A stretch of 64,000 nt of DNA from Paenibacillus radicibacter. GTDB taxonomy: Bacteria > Bacillota > Bacilli > Paenibacillales > NBRC-103111. The number at the start of each line of letters is the position of its first letter. Position 1 is the first letter of the stretch. The translations under genes and the position numbers were made by a program. The notes under the pieces are model-generated. The model saw only the letters and a list, made by a program, of their open reading frames with translations. It made no database searches and had not been told where the DNA came from. The stretch lies in the NCBI RefSeq assembly GCF_024721995.1, contig NZ_JANQBC010000002.1, positions 466,163-530,162 on the forward strand. The letters run 5' to 3'. Positions 37,251 through 47,082 of this stretch are shown in pieces.

Positions 37251-38144
37251 ATGAATATGAATCACTTGGAGAACATTATTGAAGTCGCCAAAACTGGTTC
37301 ATTCTCAGCAGCTTCGCAAAATTTACATATCACCTTGTCTGCCATCAGCCAATCCATCTCCACATTGGAAGAAGAGCTAGGCATTACCATATTCACACGT
37401 TCTCGATCCGGAGCTGTTCCTACTGCAGAAGGTAAAATCATCATTCAAAAGTCATATGAAATCATTGAGAAGCTTCAAGATTTGAGAAGCACTTCCCATC
37501 AATTCTCAAGTACACTTTGCGGTGAATTAAGACTGGCTACCATTCCTGGTCCCATGTCCATGTTAGTTGATACGGTTCTTGGTTTTAAGAAAGATTATCC
37601 GAATATACAAATGACCATTACCGAACAAGGCTCTCAGGAAATATTAGATGATATTCGTCATGACAGGCTGGACGTGGGATTAATAATAATGAATGATCAG
37701 TTGGAGGAAGAGGCTTCGGGACTCGTGTGTGAGCGTCTAATAAGTGGAAGAATGGTAGTGGCAGTGAGCAGTCAGTCACCCCTTGCACTTCAGAAATCTA
37801 TTACGCCAGAACAGATGCTGCGCCAATCCTTCGTCTTATATAATGATGATTCTGTCAAATGGTTTATGGACCAATTCGCTGCTGACTACGACCCTGCTCA
37901 CATCTTATTTACAAGCAATAATAAAACGGCCATTCAAAAAGCGATCAAAGACCACCAAGCAGTTACTGTTGGTCTAGACTATTCTTTCTCAGAAGAACAA
38001 TTGTATCAGAGCGGTGAAATGGTTGTTTTACAGATCGACATGCCGATACATAAACATTTTTACTTAGGACTTGTTCGTACAGAAGGCAAGCATTTCTCTC
38101 AAGCTACAAGAAGTTTTATTGAACGGTTAAAACACGAGTTATAA
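37251..38144 (+). CDS. LysR-family transcriptional regulator
   Basis: A 297-residue LysR regulator. The N-terminal winged helix-turn-helix reads NIIEVAKTGSFSAASQNLHITLSAISQSIS, given here only as residues about 6-35, and the C-terminal two-lobed effector domain spans about 90-290. AAGGAGG lies before the ATG. The divergent SDR gene is the probable target. The effector is unknown. Confidence 0.92.
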   Translation: MNMNHLENIIEVAKTGSFSAASQNLHITLSAISQSISTLEEELGITIFTRSRSGAVPTAEGKIIIQKSYEIIEKLQDLRSTSHQFSSTLCGELRLATIPGPMSMLVDTVLGFKKDYPNIQMTITEQGSQEILDDIRHDRLDVGLIIMNDQLEEEASGLVCERLISGRMVVAVSSQSPLALQKSITPEQMLRQSFVLYNDDSVKWFMDQFAADYDPAHILFTSNNKTAIQKAIKDHQAVTVGLDYSFSEEQLYQSGEMVVLQIDMPIHKHFYLGLVRTEGKHFSQATRSFIERLKHEL

Positions 38145-38164
38145 TAGGCTCCTTAAGTTAACAA

Positions 38165-38204
38165 AAGCAGCTCTATCCCTCATCACAGGGTGAGCTGCTT
38201 ATCC
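38165..38204. terminator. Bidirectional terminator
   Basis: The arms AAGCAGCTC and GAGCTGCTT form a 9-bp stem with an inner TCCCT/AGGG extension, between the convergent LysR and DUF1992 genes. Confidence 0.75.
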
Positions 38205-38645
38205 TTAAATCCATTTCGGATACTGCAAAACGATCGAGTCACGAGCTACAACATTACGCTGCATACTCGGAATTGGTACTAATGTATTATATTTGCGGAT
38301 ACGGATATTAATTTCGATAATTCCTTTATCAATGAGCTCATCGGATTCCCCTGATTCCATCTGATTCATCACAACTTGAATCTGATCACGAATTTCATGC
38401 TGGATCGTAAGCCATGCTGGTAAGACATTCGCATTAGCGAGTACACTGCCCAGTGGATCATGCGATTTAATATCTAGTGGTCTACCTTTAGCGCTTAGGC
38501 TTTCATAACCACCATTTTTCTCAAAATCAGCAAAGATCTGACTCATCACATCACCTGTACGTCTCTCATGCAGAATTGTCTGGGCTGCATCTTCACGAAC
38601 TTCCGATTTCATTCCACTTTTCTTTTCCTCACTTTTGAAAAACAT
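38205..38645 (-). CDS. DUF1992 (DnaJ-like, DNAJC28) domain protein
   Basis: A 146-residue protein matching the DUF1992 pattern: ESLSAKGRPLDI, then DPLGSVLANANVLPAWL and the helical segment after it. The family is related to the C-terminal part of the DnaJ homologue DNAJC28 and has no settled function. The first 25 residues are charged and variable. I take the start at 38645 because GGGGAG lies 6 bases upstream; the ATG at 38651 abuts that site. Confidence 0.85.
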   Translation of the reverse strand: MFFKSEEKKSGMKSEVREDAAQTILHERRTGDVMSQIFADFEKNGGYESLSAKGRPLDIKSHDPLGSVLANANVLPAWLTIQHEIRDQIQVVMNQMESGESDELIDKGIIEINIRIRKYNTLVPIPSMQRNVVARDSIVLQYPKWI

Positions 38646-38800
38646 GTTCATCTCCCCTTTTGCGAAGTTCGATTACACCATAGAAGATCGCTATGGAAGC
38701 GCGTTCTCTTTACTTCTATCGTATCCAAACTAACCACTAGAATCATCTACTCTTTGAGTATTTTCGTGACTGTTTTCTGACAATTCTAATATGGGTAGAC

Positions 38801-38831
38801 AAAAAAACACGATCCCTCGAAAGAGACCGTG
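38801..38831 (-). terminator. Terminator after GHL10 gene
   Basis: On the minus strand a CACGGTC/GATCGTG stem (one G-U pair in RNA) is followed by seven T residues. Confidence 0.8.
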
Positions 38832-38845
38832 ACATTTAATACAAT

Positions 38846-41800
38846 CTACTGAAGTGCCTGTGCGAGTCGGATCAGCAGGTCCGCTTGTTTCGCTTCGATC
38901 TTCTTCCCTTTTTGAGCGGAAACTTCGTTTATATAAGCTTTGTAATTTCCTTTTTCCAGCTTCTTGAGAAGTGAATTGATAATGCCCTGCTTACCCGGCC
39001 CAGTTACAGAACGCTCTGTTAAATTTACAAGACTCTTGTTCGTCACCTGAATGGTGTACGATGCATTCTGCGATGTAGTATTACCTGCTACATCCGTTGC
39101 AGTTGCTGTAACCTCGTGTGTACCAAGCTCTAATTCATAGCCAAATCCTTGTACTAAAGGTGTTGAGCAATTACTGTTAGCAACTCCAGATAATACATCC
39201 TGCGCTTGGCACGTAATTATGATCATCTGATCTACTTCATACGTACCCGCTCCTGTCACTTGAATATGAGGCGCAGTCTTATCTATAGAGATATCGAGCA
39301 ACTTAATAGCTTCAATATTCCCTGCTAGATCGATGGAGCGATAAGCAAACGTGTGCTTACCCTCAACTGTTAAGGTTATAGGTGTTGTGTATGCTAGCCA
39401 AGTCTCTCCACCGTCCTGACTAACTTCTGTACGATCTACACCCATTCCATCATCTGATGCTTGAAGTGTGAGCACAACATCTGAGCTGAACCAACCGTTT
39501 ACCTGTTTCCCTTCAAGGCTAGGGGTTGTTACAGGTGGCGTACTATCTACGATGTTACTTAAGGTCACGCTATTGCTTGCCACACTTTCATTATGAATCC
39601 GATCCACAGCCGTTATTACGTACGTATAGGCTTGACCTGCGACTGCAGCATGATCCACAAACGATTGTGCAGTACCTGCTTGCTTACGTACTTTGGCGAG
39701 GATATTTGCCGGATCATCCGTACTTCCTGCTGCATTCCCCTCATAACGATAAACCACGTAGTAAGCCGCATCTTCCGATGGTTCAACTGACCAGCGCAAT
39801 TGCACACCATTTGCAGTCGCTGCAGCTTGATTAAGTACTGGCTGTAACGGAGCAGTATTGTCTAGCCATGGCATAACAGGCACAAGTGCTTGATTCTTAT
39901 AGATTTGACCCTTTAGACGATCGGAGAATCCAAGCAAATTCGCTTGCAAGCTCTTCGCACTGAAATATATACTACCCTTAATTTCGCTAAAATTACGGTT
40001 GTAAGCGATCTGATTTGGCATCTCATCTGGATTCATCCAAGCAGGATCACCAGCGCCAATCCGATAAGCCGCATGACCGATGTATAATTGCGTTTTGCGC
40101 CCTTGTACTTGCGCTCTCCACCAGTCGGTTACCTTCTCGTAAGCAGCTGGCGAATAGCCAAAGTACCAATATACTTGAGGAGTAATATAATCAATCCATT
40201 CCTCTGTCACCCACTTGCGTGTATCTGCGAAAAGGGCGTTGTAGCTTTCTAAACCATTCGTATCCGAACCATTCGGATCACTGGATTTATTTTTCCAAAT
40301 ACCGAATGGACTAATACCGAACTTCACGTAAGGCTTTGCTTGCTTGATTTGTACTGATAAGTTCTGAATGAATGTATCTACGTTGTAATGTCTCCAGTCT
40401 GCTTTGTTAGCAAATCCAGTCCCATAAGCAGTAAAAGCCTCACTATCTGGGAAATCTACACCTGATACTGGATATGGGTAAAAATAATCGTCAAAATGAA
40501 CCGCATCAATATCGTAGCCATTCACAACTTCCATCACACTGTCCGTAATGAACTGACGAGCTGCTGGTACACCCGGATTGTAATACAGCTTGCCACCATA
40601 GCTAATTAGCCAATCTGGATGCTGCTTTGCAGGGTGATTATCTACAAGCTTACCTACTTGATCCTGCATACTTACGCGATACGGATTAAACCATGCGTGG
40701 AACTCCATGTTGCGCTTGTGTACTTCCTCAATCATGAATGCCAGTGGGTTATATCCTGGATCTTGACCTTGAACACCTGTTAACCACTCTGACCAAGGAC
40801 CATATTGAGATGGGTAAAAGGCATCTGCTGTCGGTTTGATCTGCATAATAACCGCATTGATCCCTTGTGACTCAAGATCATCCAGCATCTTAATGTAATC
40901 GCGCTTCTGCTGCTCTGCATTTGTCACGCCTTTGGCTGGCCAATCCACATTATCTACTGTTGCGATCCACGCTGCTCGCATCTCATGCTTAGGCGCCGCA
41001 ACTTGATTATTCACAACGACTAGGAAATCACTTGTCTTCCCACCATACGATGCCATAATTCGCGTCGTCCCCACTTTCTTAGCTGTTAACAACCCACTAC
41101 TCGTAATCGCTGCTACATCGGAATTGCTACTTGTAAATGTAACCCCGCTTGTGATCTCAACTGGAGCATCCATTAATGTGTAAGTTCCCATCACTTTCCC
41201 CTGGCGAGATTCCCCAACGTACATTGCACTTAATCCCGTAAGTTCAATCTTTTGCAAAATTGGAACGGGATTTGTAACAGTAAGCATGTAGGTCTTCGAT
41301 ACACCACCATAAGACACCGTAATCGTACTTATACCTGCTTTAAGTGCACGAACGTTCCCTCCACCATCAATGGAAGCGACAGCCAAATCACTGCTAAGGA
41401 AATTCACGCCACTTGTCAATTCCACAGGTTCATTCGTACCTACGTACGACGCGAACGTACTAATTTTACTTATCTGCCCCACTTCTAGCTTACTCGTAGC
41501 TGCTAGTTCCAAACGCTGCGGTATTGGCGGCTCTGTACTTACTATTAATTGAACCGATGCTTGTGGCGCACTGCCATAATCTGCTGTAATCGTAACCGTT
41601 CCTGCTGAAAGTGCAGTTACATTCCCTGATCCATCCACTGTCGCCACACTCGGATCACTACTGGCATATACCACACCACCATTTAATAGAGTCGGCGCAC
41701 TTGCACCTTCATAAGTTGCATATGTCTGTACTGCCTTGGACTCCCCTACTTGAAGCGGTGTTAATCCAACAAGATCAAGTCCATATACATTCGTATCATT

Positions 41801-42523
41801 GTAAAATGCACGTAATCGGTCAAAATAGATCGTGCCTGCATTCTTGTTATTATCCTTCGTCTCCACCACATAAATTTGATTTAGTTTAATCGGTGTCTTC
41901 ATCGTGCTCGGCACTCCTGCCGTCACATACTTCCACCCCGACCAACTAAGCCCGATGCTTGATGTAAAATCGACCGTCAACTTCGTTCCTGTCGCATCTT
42001 GCAATTGACTGCGCAGCCAATGATTATTGCCATCCCCATACACCCACATGCCGATTTTGCGTGGTAATCCTTCAATGGATCGTCCTGCTGATCCGTTGCT
42101 ATCCTTGAGGTTGATGTATGCAGCTGAAGTTCCTAATTGTCCTGTAAAATCGTATGTAAGCCCCACAGCATGATAACCATCCTGAACTGGATCTGGACGA
42201 TTCGTGAGTACCAAGTTAACCGAATTCGCCTTCGCTGAAGATGGTACCATCACAGATGTCGATGTGGATTCGAACTCTTCCACAATAGTACTTGGGATTG
42301 CAGCCATAAGCGCATTCATCGTAAATGCTGATCCCTCATCTTCCACAATCGCTGCAGGTACAGCTGGATCATCCATCTCCATCATGACTGAACCATCATC
42401 TGCAGTCTCTGCCAGTGCCTGTTTTGAAGCGCTTACATAAATCGGTGATAAAGTCCCTAACATTAGAATGAAAGCCACAAACAACATGATACATTTACGC
42501 TTTACTTTGGATAAAGCCAACAC
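38846..42523 (-). CDS. Large secreted GHL10-family glycosidase with Big2 repeats
   Basis: A 1225-residue exported protein. A signal peptide (about 1-36) is followed by a galactose-binding-like domain (about 75-245) and three Big2-like Ig repeats (about 250-510), each with ASYG or SDP-type turns. The GHL10 (DUF187) barrel spans about 515-850, with HEMRAAWIATVDNVDWP, FHAWFNPYRVS and FDDYFYPYP. An FN3-like domain (about 870-970), an OmpL47/Ig-like domain (about 980-1065), another Ig-like domain (about 1070-1155) and a helical C-terminal tail end it. GHL10 proteins are thought to act on cell-wall or exopolysaccharide. No cell-surface anchor is obvious. A GTG start is used, with GGAGGGG 6 bases upstream. 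Confidence 0.9.
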   Translation of the reverse strand: MLALSKVKRKCIMLFVAFILMLGTLSPIYVSASKQALAETADDGSVMMEMDDPAVPAAIVEDEGSAFTMNALMAAIPSTIVEEFESTSTSVMVPSSAKANSVNLVLTNRPDPVQDGYHAVGLTYDFTGQLGTSAAYINLKDSNGSAGRSIEGLPRKIGMWVYGDGNNHWLRSQLQDATGTKLTVDFTSSIGLSWSGWKYVTAGVPSTMKTPIKLNQIYVVETKDNNKNAGTIYFDRLRAFYNDTNVYGLDLVGLTPLQVGESKAVQTYATYEGASAPTLLNGGVVYASSDPSVATVDGSGNVTALSAGTVTITADYGSAPQASVQLIVSTEPPIPQRLELAATSKLEVGQISKISTFASYVGTNEPVELTSGVNFLSSDLAVASIDGGGNVRALKAGISTITVSYGGVSKTYMLTVTNPVPILQKIELTGLSAMYVGESRQGKVMGTYTLMDAPVEITSGVTFTSSNSDVAAITSSGLLTAKKVGTTRIMASYGGKTSDFLVVVNNQVAAPKHEMRAAWIATVDNVDWPAKGVTNAEQQKRDYIKMLDDLESQGINAVIMQIKPTADAFYPSQYGPWSEWLTGVQGQDPGYNPLAFMIEEVHKRNMEFHAWFNPYRVSMQDQVGKLVDNHPAKQHPDWLISYGGKLYYNPGVPAARQFITDSVMEVVNGYDIDAVHFDDYFYPYPVSGVDFPDSEAFTAYGTGFANKADWRHYNVDTFIQNLSVQIKQAKPYVKFGISPFGIWKNKSSDPNGSDTNGLESYNALFADTRKWVTEEWIDYITPQVYWYFGYSPAAYEKVTDWWRAQVQGRKTQLYIGHAAYRIGAGDPAWMNPDEMPNQIAYNRNFSEIKGSIYFSAKSLQANLLGFSDRLKGQIYKNQALVPVMPWLDNTAPLQPVLNQAAATANGVQLRWSVEPSEDAAYYVVYRYEGNAAGSTDDPANILAKVRKQAGTAQSFVDHAAVAGQAYTYVITAVDRIHNESVASNSVTLSNIVDSTPPVTTPSLEGKQVNGWFSSDVVLTLQASDDGMGVDRTEVSQDGGETWLAYTTPITLTVEGKHTFAYRSIDLAGNIEAIKLLDISIDKTAPHIQVTGAGTYEVDQMIIITCQAQDVLSGVANSNCSTPLVQGFGYELELGTHEVTATATDVAGNTTSQNASYTIQVTNKSLVNLTERSVTGPGKQGIINSLLKKLEKGNYKAYINEVSAQKGKKIEAKQADLLIRLAQALQ

Positions 42524-42529
42524 TAATTT

Positions 42530-42808
42530 CCCCTCCCTATCATAATGGTTGTCATCCTGCCCCGAGGAATATCATCCTCTTAACCATGAGTTTAGGCTAA
42601 ACCCTAGAAAATGTAAATAATAATTTCACAATTTTATGTATTATTTGAAATTTAATTTCAACCTTTGATACCCACCTCCTATTACCAATTTTATAAAGGT
42701 AAAAGTGTCATCATTTTGGGACGAGCGGAGGTGGATTCTAAGTAAAGCAGTGCGACACGCAAGTTTGGAAACGGTCCTTATTGTAGAATAATAATCATTT
42801 AAAATCAA
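42530..42808. other. Intergenic, no gene seen
   Basis: AT-rich sequence upstream of the GHL10 gene. A 61-codon minus-strand frame here has no ribosome site and no recognisable protein features. I see no convincing repeat or RNA. Confidence 0.5.
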
Positions 42809-42852
42809 AGAGCCCACAGCACTCAAGGACTTGTCCTCCGGCTGTGAGCTCT
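42809..42852 (-). terminator. Terminator after TerC gene
   Basis: The arms AGAGCCCACAGC and GCTGTGAGCTCT pair with one G-U, enclosing a second small AGGAC/GTCCT hairpin. The minus-strand tail is TTGATTTT. Confidence 0.85.
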
Positions 42853-42887
42853 TACTCTTTTCCCTTAAACGTTATCGAAATAATTTC

Positions 42888-43571
42888 TTACACCGCATGC
42901 ACAGACTTTGCTCTCTGCTTCTTCTGTAGCATTCTACCTGCCACAATAACCCCAACTGCTAACATAACCGGAATCACATAATGGAATGCCGCAGGCAGTG
43001 TCGCCATACTTGCTTCGATCATATGATCGCTCATAATCATCTCCCCAGATGTGTAACCAAGCAGTGCCACTCCTAATATCACAATGAATTTAAAGCGTTC
43101 CATCAGCATCATTAGCAGCTTACTACCCCAGATAATAAGCGGGATACTCACTGCAAGTCCAAGACCAATCAATAAGTAATTTCCATCCGCCGCACCTGCA
43201 ACAGCAAGCACGTTATCCAAGCTCATAATCAGATCCGCGAATAGAATCGTCTTAATCGCCGAACCTAGGTTACTACTCGACTTAATATTCTCGTCTTGCT
43301 CCTCATTTAACATAAGCTTAATCGCGATCCATACGAGCAATACACCGCCTAATACTTGAACGAACGGGATATCTAGCAGCCATACCGCTGCGAACGTTAA
43401 GATAATCCGTAGAGCAATCGCTCCGAAACTTCCTAAGAAAATTGCCTTCTTCTGATGTTCCGCTGGTAAATTGCGACAAGCAAGTGCTATCACGACCGCA
43501 TTATCACCGCTTAGTACGATGTTAATTAACACAATTTTAAGTAATCCAAGTAACAATAATTCATATTCCAT
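42888..43571 (-). CDS. TerC-family membrane protein (YjbE-like)
   Basis: A 227-residue integral membrane protein of the TerC family. The two signature acidic motifs are SGDNAVVIALACRNLP near residues 20-35 and MSLDNVLAVAGAADGN near 113-128, in a seven-helix layout. Bacillus relatives (MeeF/MeeY-type) supply manganese to exported enzymes; a metal-ion role is likely by family. I take the start at 43571 (MEYELLLL); the ATG-like start at 43598 would add nine polar residues and overlaps the GAGGGG ribosome site. Confidence 0.88.
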   Translation of the reverse strand: MEYELLLLGLLKIVLINIVLSGDNAVVIALACRNLPAEHQKKAIFLGSFGAIALRIILTFAAVWLLDIPFVQVLGGVLLVWIAIKLMLNEEQDENIKSSSNLGSAIKTILFADLIMSLDNVLAVAGAADGNYLLIGLGLAVSIPLIIWGSKLLMMLMERFKFIVILGVALLGYTSGEMIMSDHMIEASMATLPAAFHYVIPVMLAVGVIVAGRMLQKKQRAKSVHAV

Positions 43572-43622
43572 ATCTACGATGACCTTCCCCTCAAACATCT
43601 CTTATGTTGTGATTTGTTTTTG

Positions 43623-44546
43623 TCAAAATAATATTTTGGCTGCGTAGACGACACCTGTCACCGTTATGCTGCTTAATAGTGTCGAGAGCAGAACCGCTTG
43701 CGCCGCCGTCTCGGGGTGATTCCCATACTCGAGTGCAAATACGGCGCTGTTGCGAGAAGTTGGGAATGAGCTTGCGATTAGCAGTGCTTGCGCCGTCGTC
43801 CCTTCAATTTGGAACAACAGAATTAGCAAGAATGCAATAATCGGTGAAATGATTAAACGTCCTAACAAACTAAAAATTAACACTACACTCAATCGTTTGA
43901 ATTGTAAATATGCAGATTGCGCACCGAGTGTAACTAGAGCAATCGCAAGGAACGCATTCGCAATATTTTGCAAGGGATTCCAAATAAATGACGGGATTGG
44001 GATCATGAGCCCATGCATGAGCATACCGAGTAGAAAAGCGTAAATCATCGGATTCTTCGCTAGTTCTTTCACTATTTTGAGCCCTTGGCTTTGAGCAGAC
44101 ACAGCGTTCATCAGTCCGTATGTATTCGTCAGTAGGTTTTGGTAGATGGACACGACCACTTGCACCGAAAGCCCGAGCGGATTGTTGTGAAAAACAAGCT
44201 GACTGACCGGCAGCCCAAAGTTACCTGAGTTACTTAGGACAACGCTGTTCGAGAATATCGAAGACAAACCCCTATCGAAATGAAACAGTATAGATACAAT
44301 CTTACAACCAACAATCAGGACAAACGTTTGCAACACTAGAAAACCAACAATCTGAATCAGTAACTCTGCGTCGAACTGACTTTCATAAATATTTGTAAAA
44401 CTAACAGCTGGCAGCAGAAAAAAAGCATTCAACTTCGACAACGTGTTCATGTCAAAATTAAACTTTCGATGCATCACTACACCTGCTGCAATGAGCAGAA
44501 AAACAGAGACAATCACATTCAGGACGATCATAAACAGAACATTCAT
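43623..44546 (-). CDS. AEC-family transporter
   Basis: A 307-residue membrane protein with about ten hydrophobic segments and the auxin-efflux-carrier/malate-permease pattern, including NSGNFGLPVSQLVF near residues 115-128 and ASSFPTSRNSAVFALEY near 265-281. The substrate is probably an organic acid or small metabolite. It stands 51 bases upstream of the TerC gene on the same strand, but no functional link is evident. The ribosome site is weak. Confidence 0.88.
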   Translation of the reverse strand: MNVLFMIVLNVIVSVFLLIAAGVVMHRKFNFDMNTLSKLNAFFLLPAVSFTNIYESQFDAELLIQIVGFLVLQTFVLIVGCKIVSILFHFDRGLSSIFSNSVVLSNSGNFGLPVSQLVFHNNPLGLSVQVVVSIYQNLLTNTYGLMNAVSAQSQGLKIVKELAKNPMIYAFLLGMLMHGLMIPIPSFIWNPLQNIANAFLAIALVTLGAQSAYLQFKRLSVVLIFSLLGRLIISPIIAFLLILLFQIEGTTAQALLIASSFPTSRNSAVFALEYGNHPETAAQAVLLSTLLSSITVTGVVYAAKILF

Positions 44547-44797
44547 AGTCAATCACTCATTCTTCTATGATATCAACAATCAATAGTAAAGCGTTTTCAT
44601 AATACCACTCGATAAGTATAGCGAAAAGTTTATGAAGATTAATTGTAATAAGGTTATAAAGTGTATTTTGTTCATATTGTTTACGAGTGCGAAATTTCAA
44701 ACATAAGAAGCTCGGCAAGTATTAATATCCTTCGGCACAAGCTACTGCTTCACAGAATAATACTGTAGAAAGTTATTTCGTAAAAGGAGGATCTTAC

Positions 44798-45454
44798 ATG
44801 CTTACCCAATTGCAATCCCGATTTTTCAAACAGTCCGATCCCAAAGTGAAAGAGTTTATATACCGATTACCTCAGTCTTGGTGGAGCAGATTTTATGAAT
44901 ATGCCTGGTGTGCTTCCTTTATTGAATCGAGCGATACGGCATTAGATGCGGCTTGTGGAATCCTTCATCCTTTTAAATTCGTTCTCGGTCGGAGTTGCCA
45001 GCATGCATATGCTTGCGATTTGGACCCTCGCATCCTTTCATCAGACAGCATCATCGATGATATTCGAATGGAAATTAGTGAAGAGGCCGCCGTACAGGTG
45101 CAAGATGGTGCATACATGGAAACTCATCTCAGTCATGCCAACCTTTCGAATCTTCCTTACGCAAATGATTTTTTTGATAAAATATTTTGTATTTCCGTGT
45201 TTGAGCATTTGAGCCTTGTGGACATGCAGCTTGTATTACAAGAATTTCACAGAACACTTAAGGACGATGGAATCGTTATCCTCACACTCGACTACCCAAC
45301 TATTGACCTCAAGATCTTTCAATCATTTGTTCAAAATGCTGGTCTAGAATTTTTCCCTGAAGCTGACTTTGAACTACCGCTTGATGCGTTACATACGGAC
45401 TTATGGGGTGGATTGTATTGTTTTCGAGCAGTACTTAAAAAAAGCGGTTTTTAG
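44798..45454 (+). CDS. Class I SAM-dependent methyltransferase
   Basis: A 218-residue Rossmann-type methyltransferase. Motif I is the variant LDAACGILHPFKF near residues 49-61, motif II is ACDLDPRI, motif IV is FDKIFCISVFEHLS near 126-139, and the typical HRTLKDDGIVILTLD strand follows. The glycine-rich loop is reduced to one Gly (AACG), which is uncommon, so SAM binding may differ. AAAGGAGG lies before the ATG. It is monocistronic with no contextual clue to its substrate. Confidence 0.82.
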   Translation: MLTQLQSRFFKQSDPKVKEFIYRLPQSWWSRFYEYAWCASFIESSDTALDAACGILHPFKFVLGRSCQHAYACDLDPRILSSDSIIDDIRMEISEEAAVQVQDGAYMETHLSHANLSNLPYANDFFDKIFCISVFEHLSLVDMQLVLQEFHRTLKDDGIVILTLDYPTIDLKIFQSFVQNAGLEFFPEADFELPLDALHTDLWGGLYCFRAVLKKSGF

Positions 45455-45460
45455 AAAGCA

Positions 45461-45495
45461 AAAGGAGCTAAGCGATAATCTCGCCTAACTCCTTT
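45461..45495. terminator. Bidirectional terminator
   Basis: A 15-bp near-perfect stem starting AAAGGAGCTAAGCGA between the convergent methyltransferase and binding-protein genes, with T-rich flanks. Confidence 0.8.
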
Positions 45496-45500
45496 ATTTA

Positions 45501-46934
45501 TTATTGAATCTTAATTTTATCAAACACTTCTTCCTGCAACTTCTTCGCGTGGAACTCCATCCGCTCTTTCAAGTTAATATCTTTTACAGTGAAGATTTCT
45601 TGTACAAGCTCTGCCATCTCAGCGTAATACTTTTGTGTTTCGAATTGAGATTCTGGCTTACCTTCGAGCAGCGTCAACAATTGTGGATCATACTTATACA
45701 CATTGTCATGCTTCGCAATCATGTCATTATACTTCTTGCCATACTCTGAATCTTCTTTCCAATAATTCGTTAATTGCGGCACGAAGATTTGCTTCTTCTC
45801 CTTACGGGAAGTGATCTCGGCATCACGAGCATTAATTGCTTCTTCAGTAAATGCTTCGTCTGAGATCCACTTGAATGCTGCAGGTTGATCCTCTTTATCC
45901 ACTAGACCACTAATAATTTGGTACGTACCGCCAAACACTCCAGTATGCTTGCCACCCTTCTTCATCGATGGGATCGGGTAAATCGCCAGATCATCCTTAT
46001 TCATGCCACCTTGGTTAATCGCTGTATCCACGGCATTCCCGCTACCACACAGAACCATTGCACCGCGCCCTTGATAGAATGCGGTTAAGGCATCCATGTA
46101 GCCCAAAGCCCAATTTTCAGGGATTACATTGGCATCCTTTAGCTTTTTATAAAATTCAAGCGCTTGTAAACCCGCTTCTGAGTTAAATGTAGTCACAACT
46201 TTTCCATTCTCAACTTTCTGAATATCCCCTCCTGCTGCGAACAAGAAGTTCGTCCAGTTCCAACCAGACTCCGTTCCCTTACCCATTGGAATAAATCCGG
46301 CGATCCCTTTGGCTGGATCATTTACTTTTTGCGCAATATCGAAGAAATCGTCCCAAGTCCAATCCAGCGGAGGCATCGCAACGCCTTTATCAGCAAGCAG
46401 CTTCTTGTTAATTGTCACAGTCATCACATAGCCGTCTAGAGGCAGTCCATAGATTTTATCATTCACTGTAAAACTCTTTGTCATAAGTGGATTCAAATCA
46501 TTCTTGAATTTCCATTCATTTAGAAAAGGTGTCAGATCAAGCGCCCAGTTATGGTCCGCTAGCATCTTGCCTTCTGAAGCATAAACCTTAATTACGTCAG
46601 GCACGCTATGGGACGCCATTTTGACTCCAATTTGGGTAGGATCATATTTCCAGTCATCCTTCGAAATCTGAACGCCCGGGTACTTTGCCTTATAACGTTC
46701 AATCGATTTTTCAATCTGCTCATTCTCTGTCTTCTTATCTGGTGTCTCCATCTGAACCGTCAGTTTACCTTTAATTGCTGCATTAGTAGCCTGCCCAGTA
46801 GTAGTCGCACTAGGTGAGGTCGTGCTTGGAACCGTACTAGAAGCAGTGCCTTTATCAGGCTCTTTGCTACCGCATCCTGCCATTACCGATACCATGGCAA
46901 CTACGGCTACGACACTTATTAATGTTTTTTTCAC
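45501..46934 (-). CDS. Sugar-binding lipoprotein (family 1)
   Basis: A 477-residue extracellular solute-binding lipoprotein of the COG1653 maltose-type family. The lipobox is VMAGCGS near residue 20, followed by a Ser/Thr-rich linker. The body has DVIKVYASEGKMLADHNW and an APLL-like hinge region. A GTG start with GAGGGGG 7 bases upstream is used. It follows its two permease genes, the reverse of the usual order, and has a 148-base leader containing a cre-like palindrome near 46983-46996. The ligand is an unknown oligosaccharide. Confidence 0.9.
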   Translation of the reverse strand: MKKTLISVVAVVAMVSVMAGCGSKEPDKGTASSTVPSTTSPSATTTGQATNAAIKGKLTVQMETPDKKTENEQIEKSIERYKAKYPGVQISKDDWKYDPTQIGVKMASHSVPDVIKVYASEGKMLADHNWALDLTPFLNEWKFKNDLNPLMTKSFTVNDKIYGLPLDGYVMTVTINKKLLADKGVAMPPLDWTWDDFFDIAQKVNDPAKGIAGFIPMGKGTESGWNWTNFLFAAGGDIQKVENGKVVTTFNSEAGLQALEFYKKLKDANVIPENWALGYMDALTAFYQGRGAMVLCGSGNAVDTAINQGGMNKDDLAIYPIPSMKKGGKHTGVFGGTYQIISGLVDKEDQPAAFKWISDEAFTEEAINARDAEITSRKEKKQIFVPQLTNYWKEDSEYGKKYNDMIAKHDNVYKYDPQLLTLLEGKPESQFETQKYYAEMAELVQEIFTVKDINLKERMEFHAKKLQEEVFDKIKIQ

Positions 46935-47082
46935 TCGTGATCCCCCTCAAAGTTTGATCATTTGTAATCCTATAAAGCGTTTTTCGTAAGTGCTTACAAT
47001 TTGAATTATAGATGGCGTGAAGACATCCTTGCGAGGTCAAATATTAAGTTCTAAGAGTCAAATATTATAAAGTAAAGCGGTA

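Noticed and set aside
42641..42826. 61-codon minus-strand frame between GHL10 and TerC genes
   Set aside because: No ribosome site, and it overlaps the TerC terminator.
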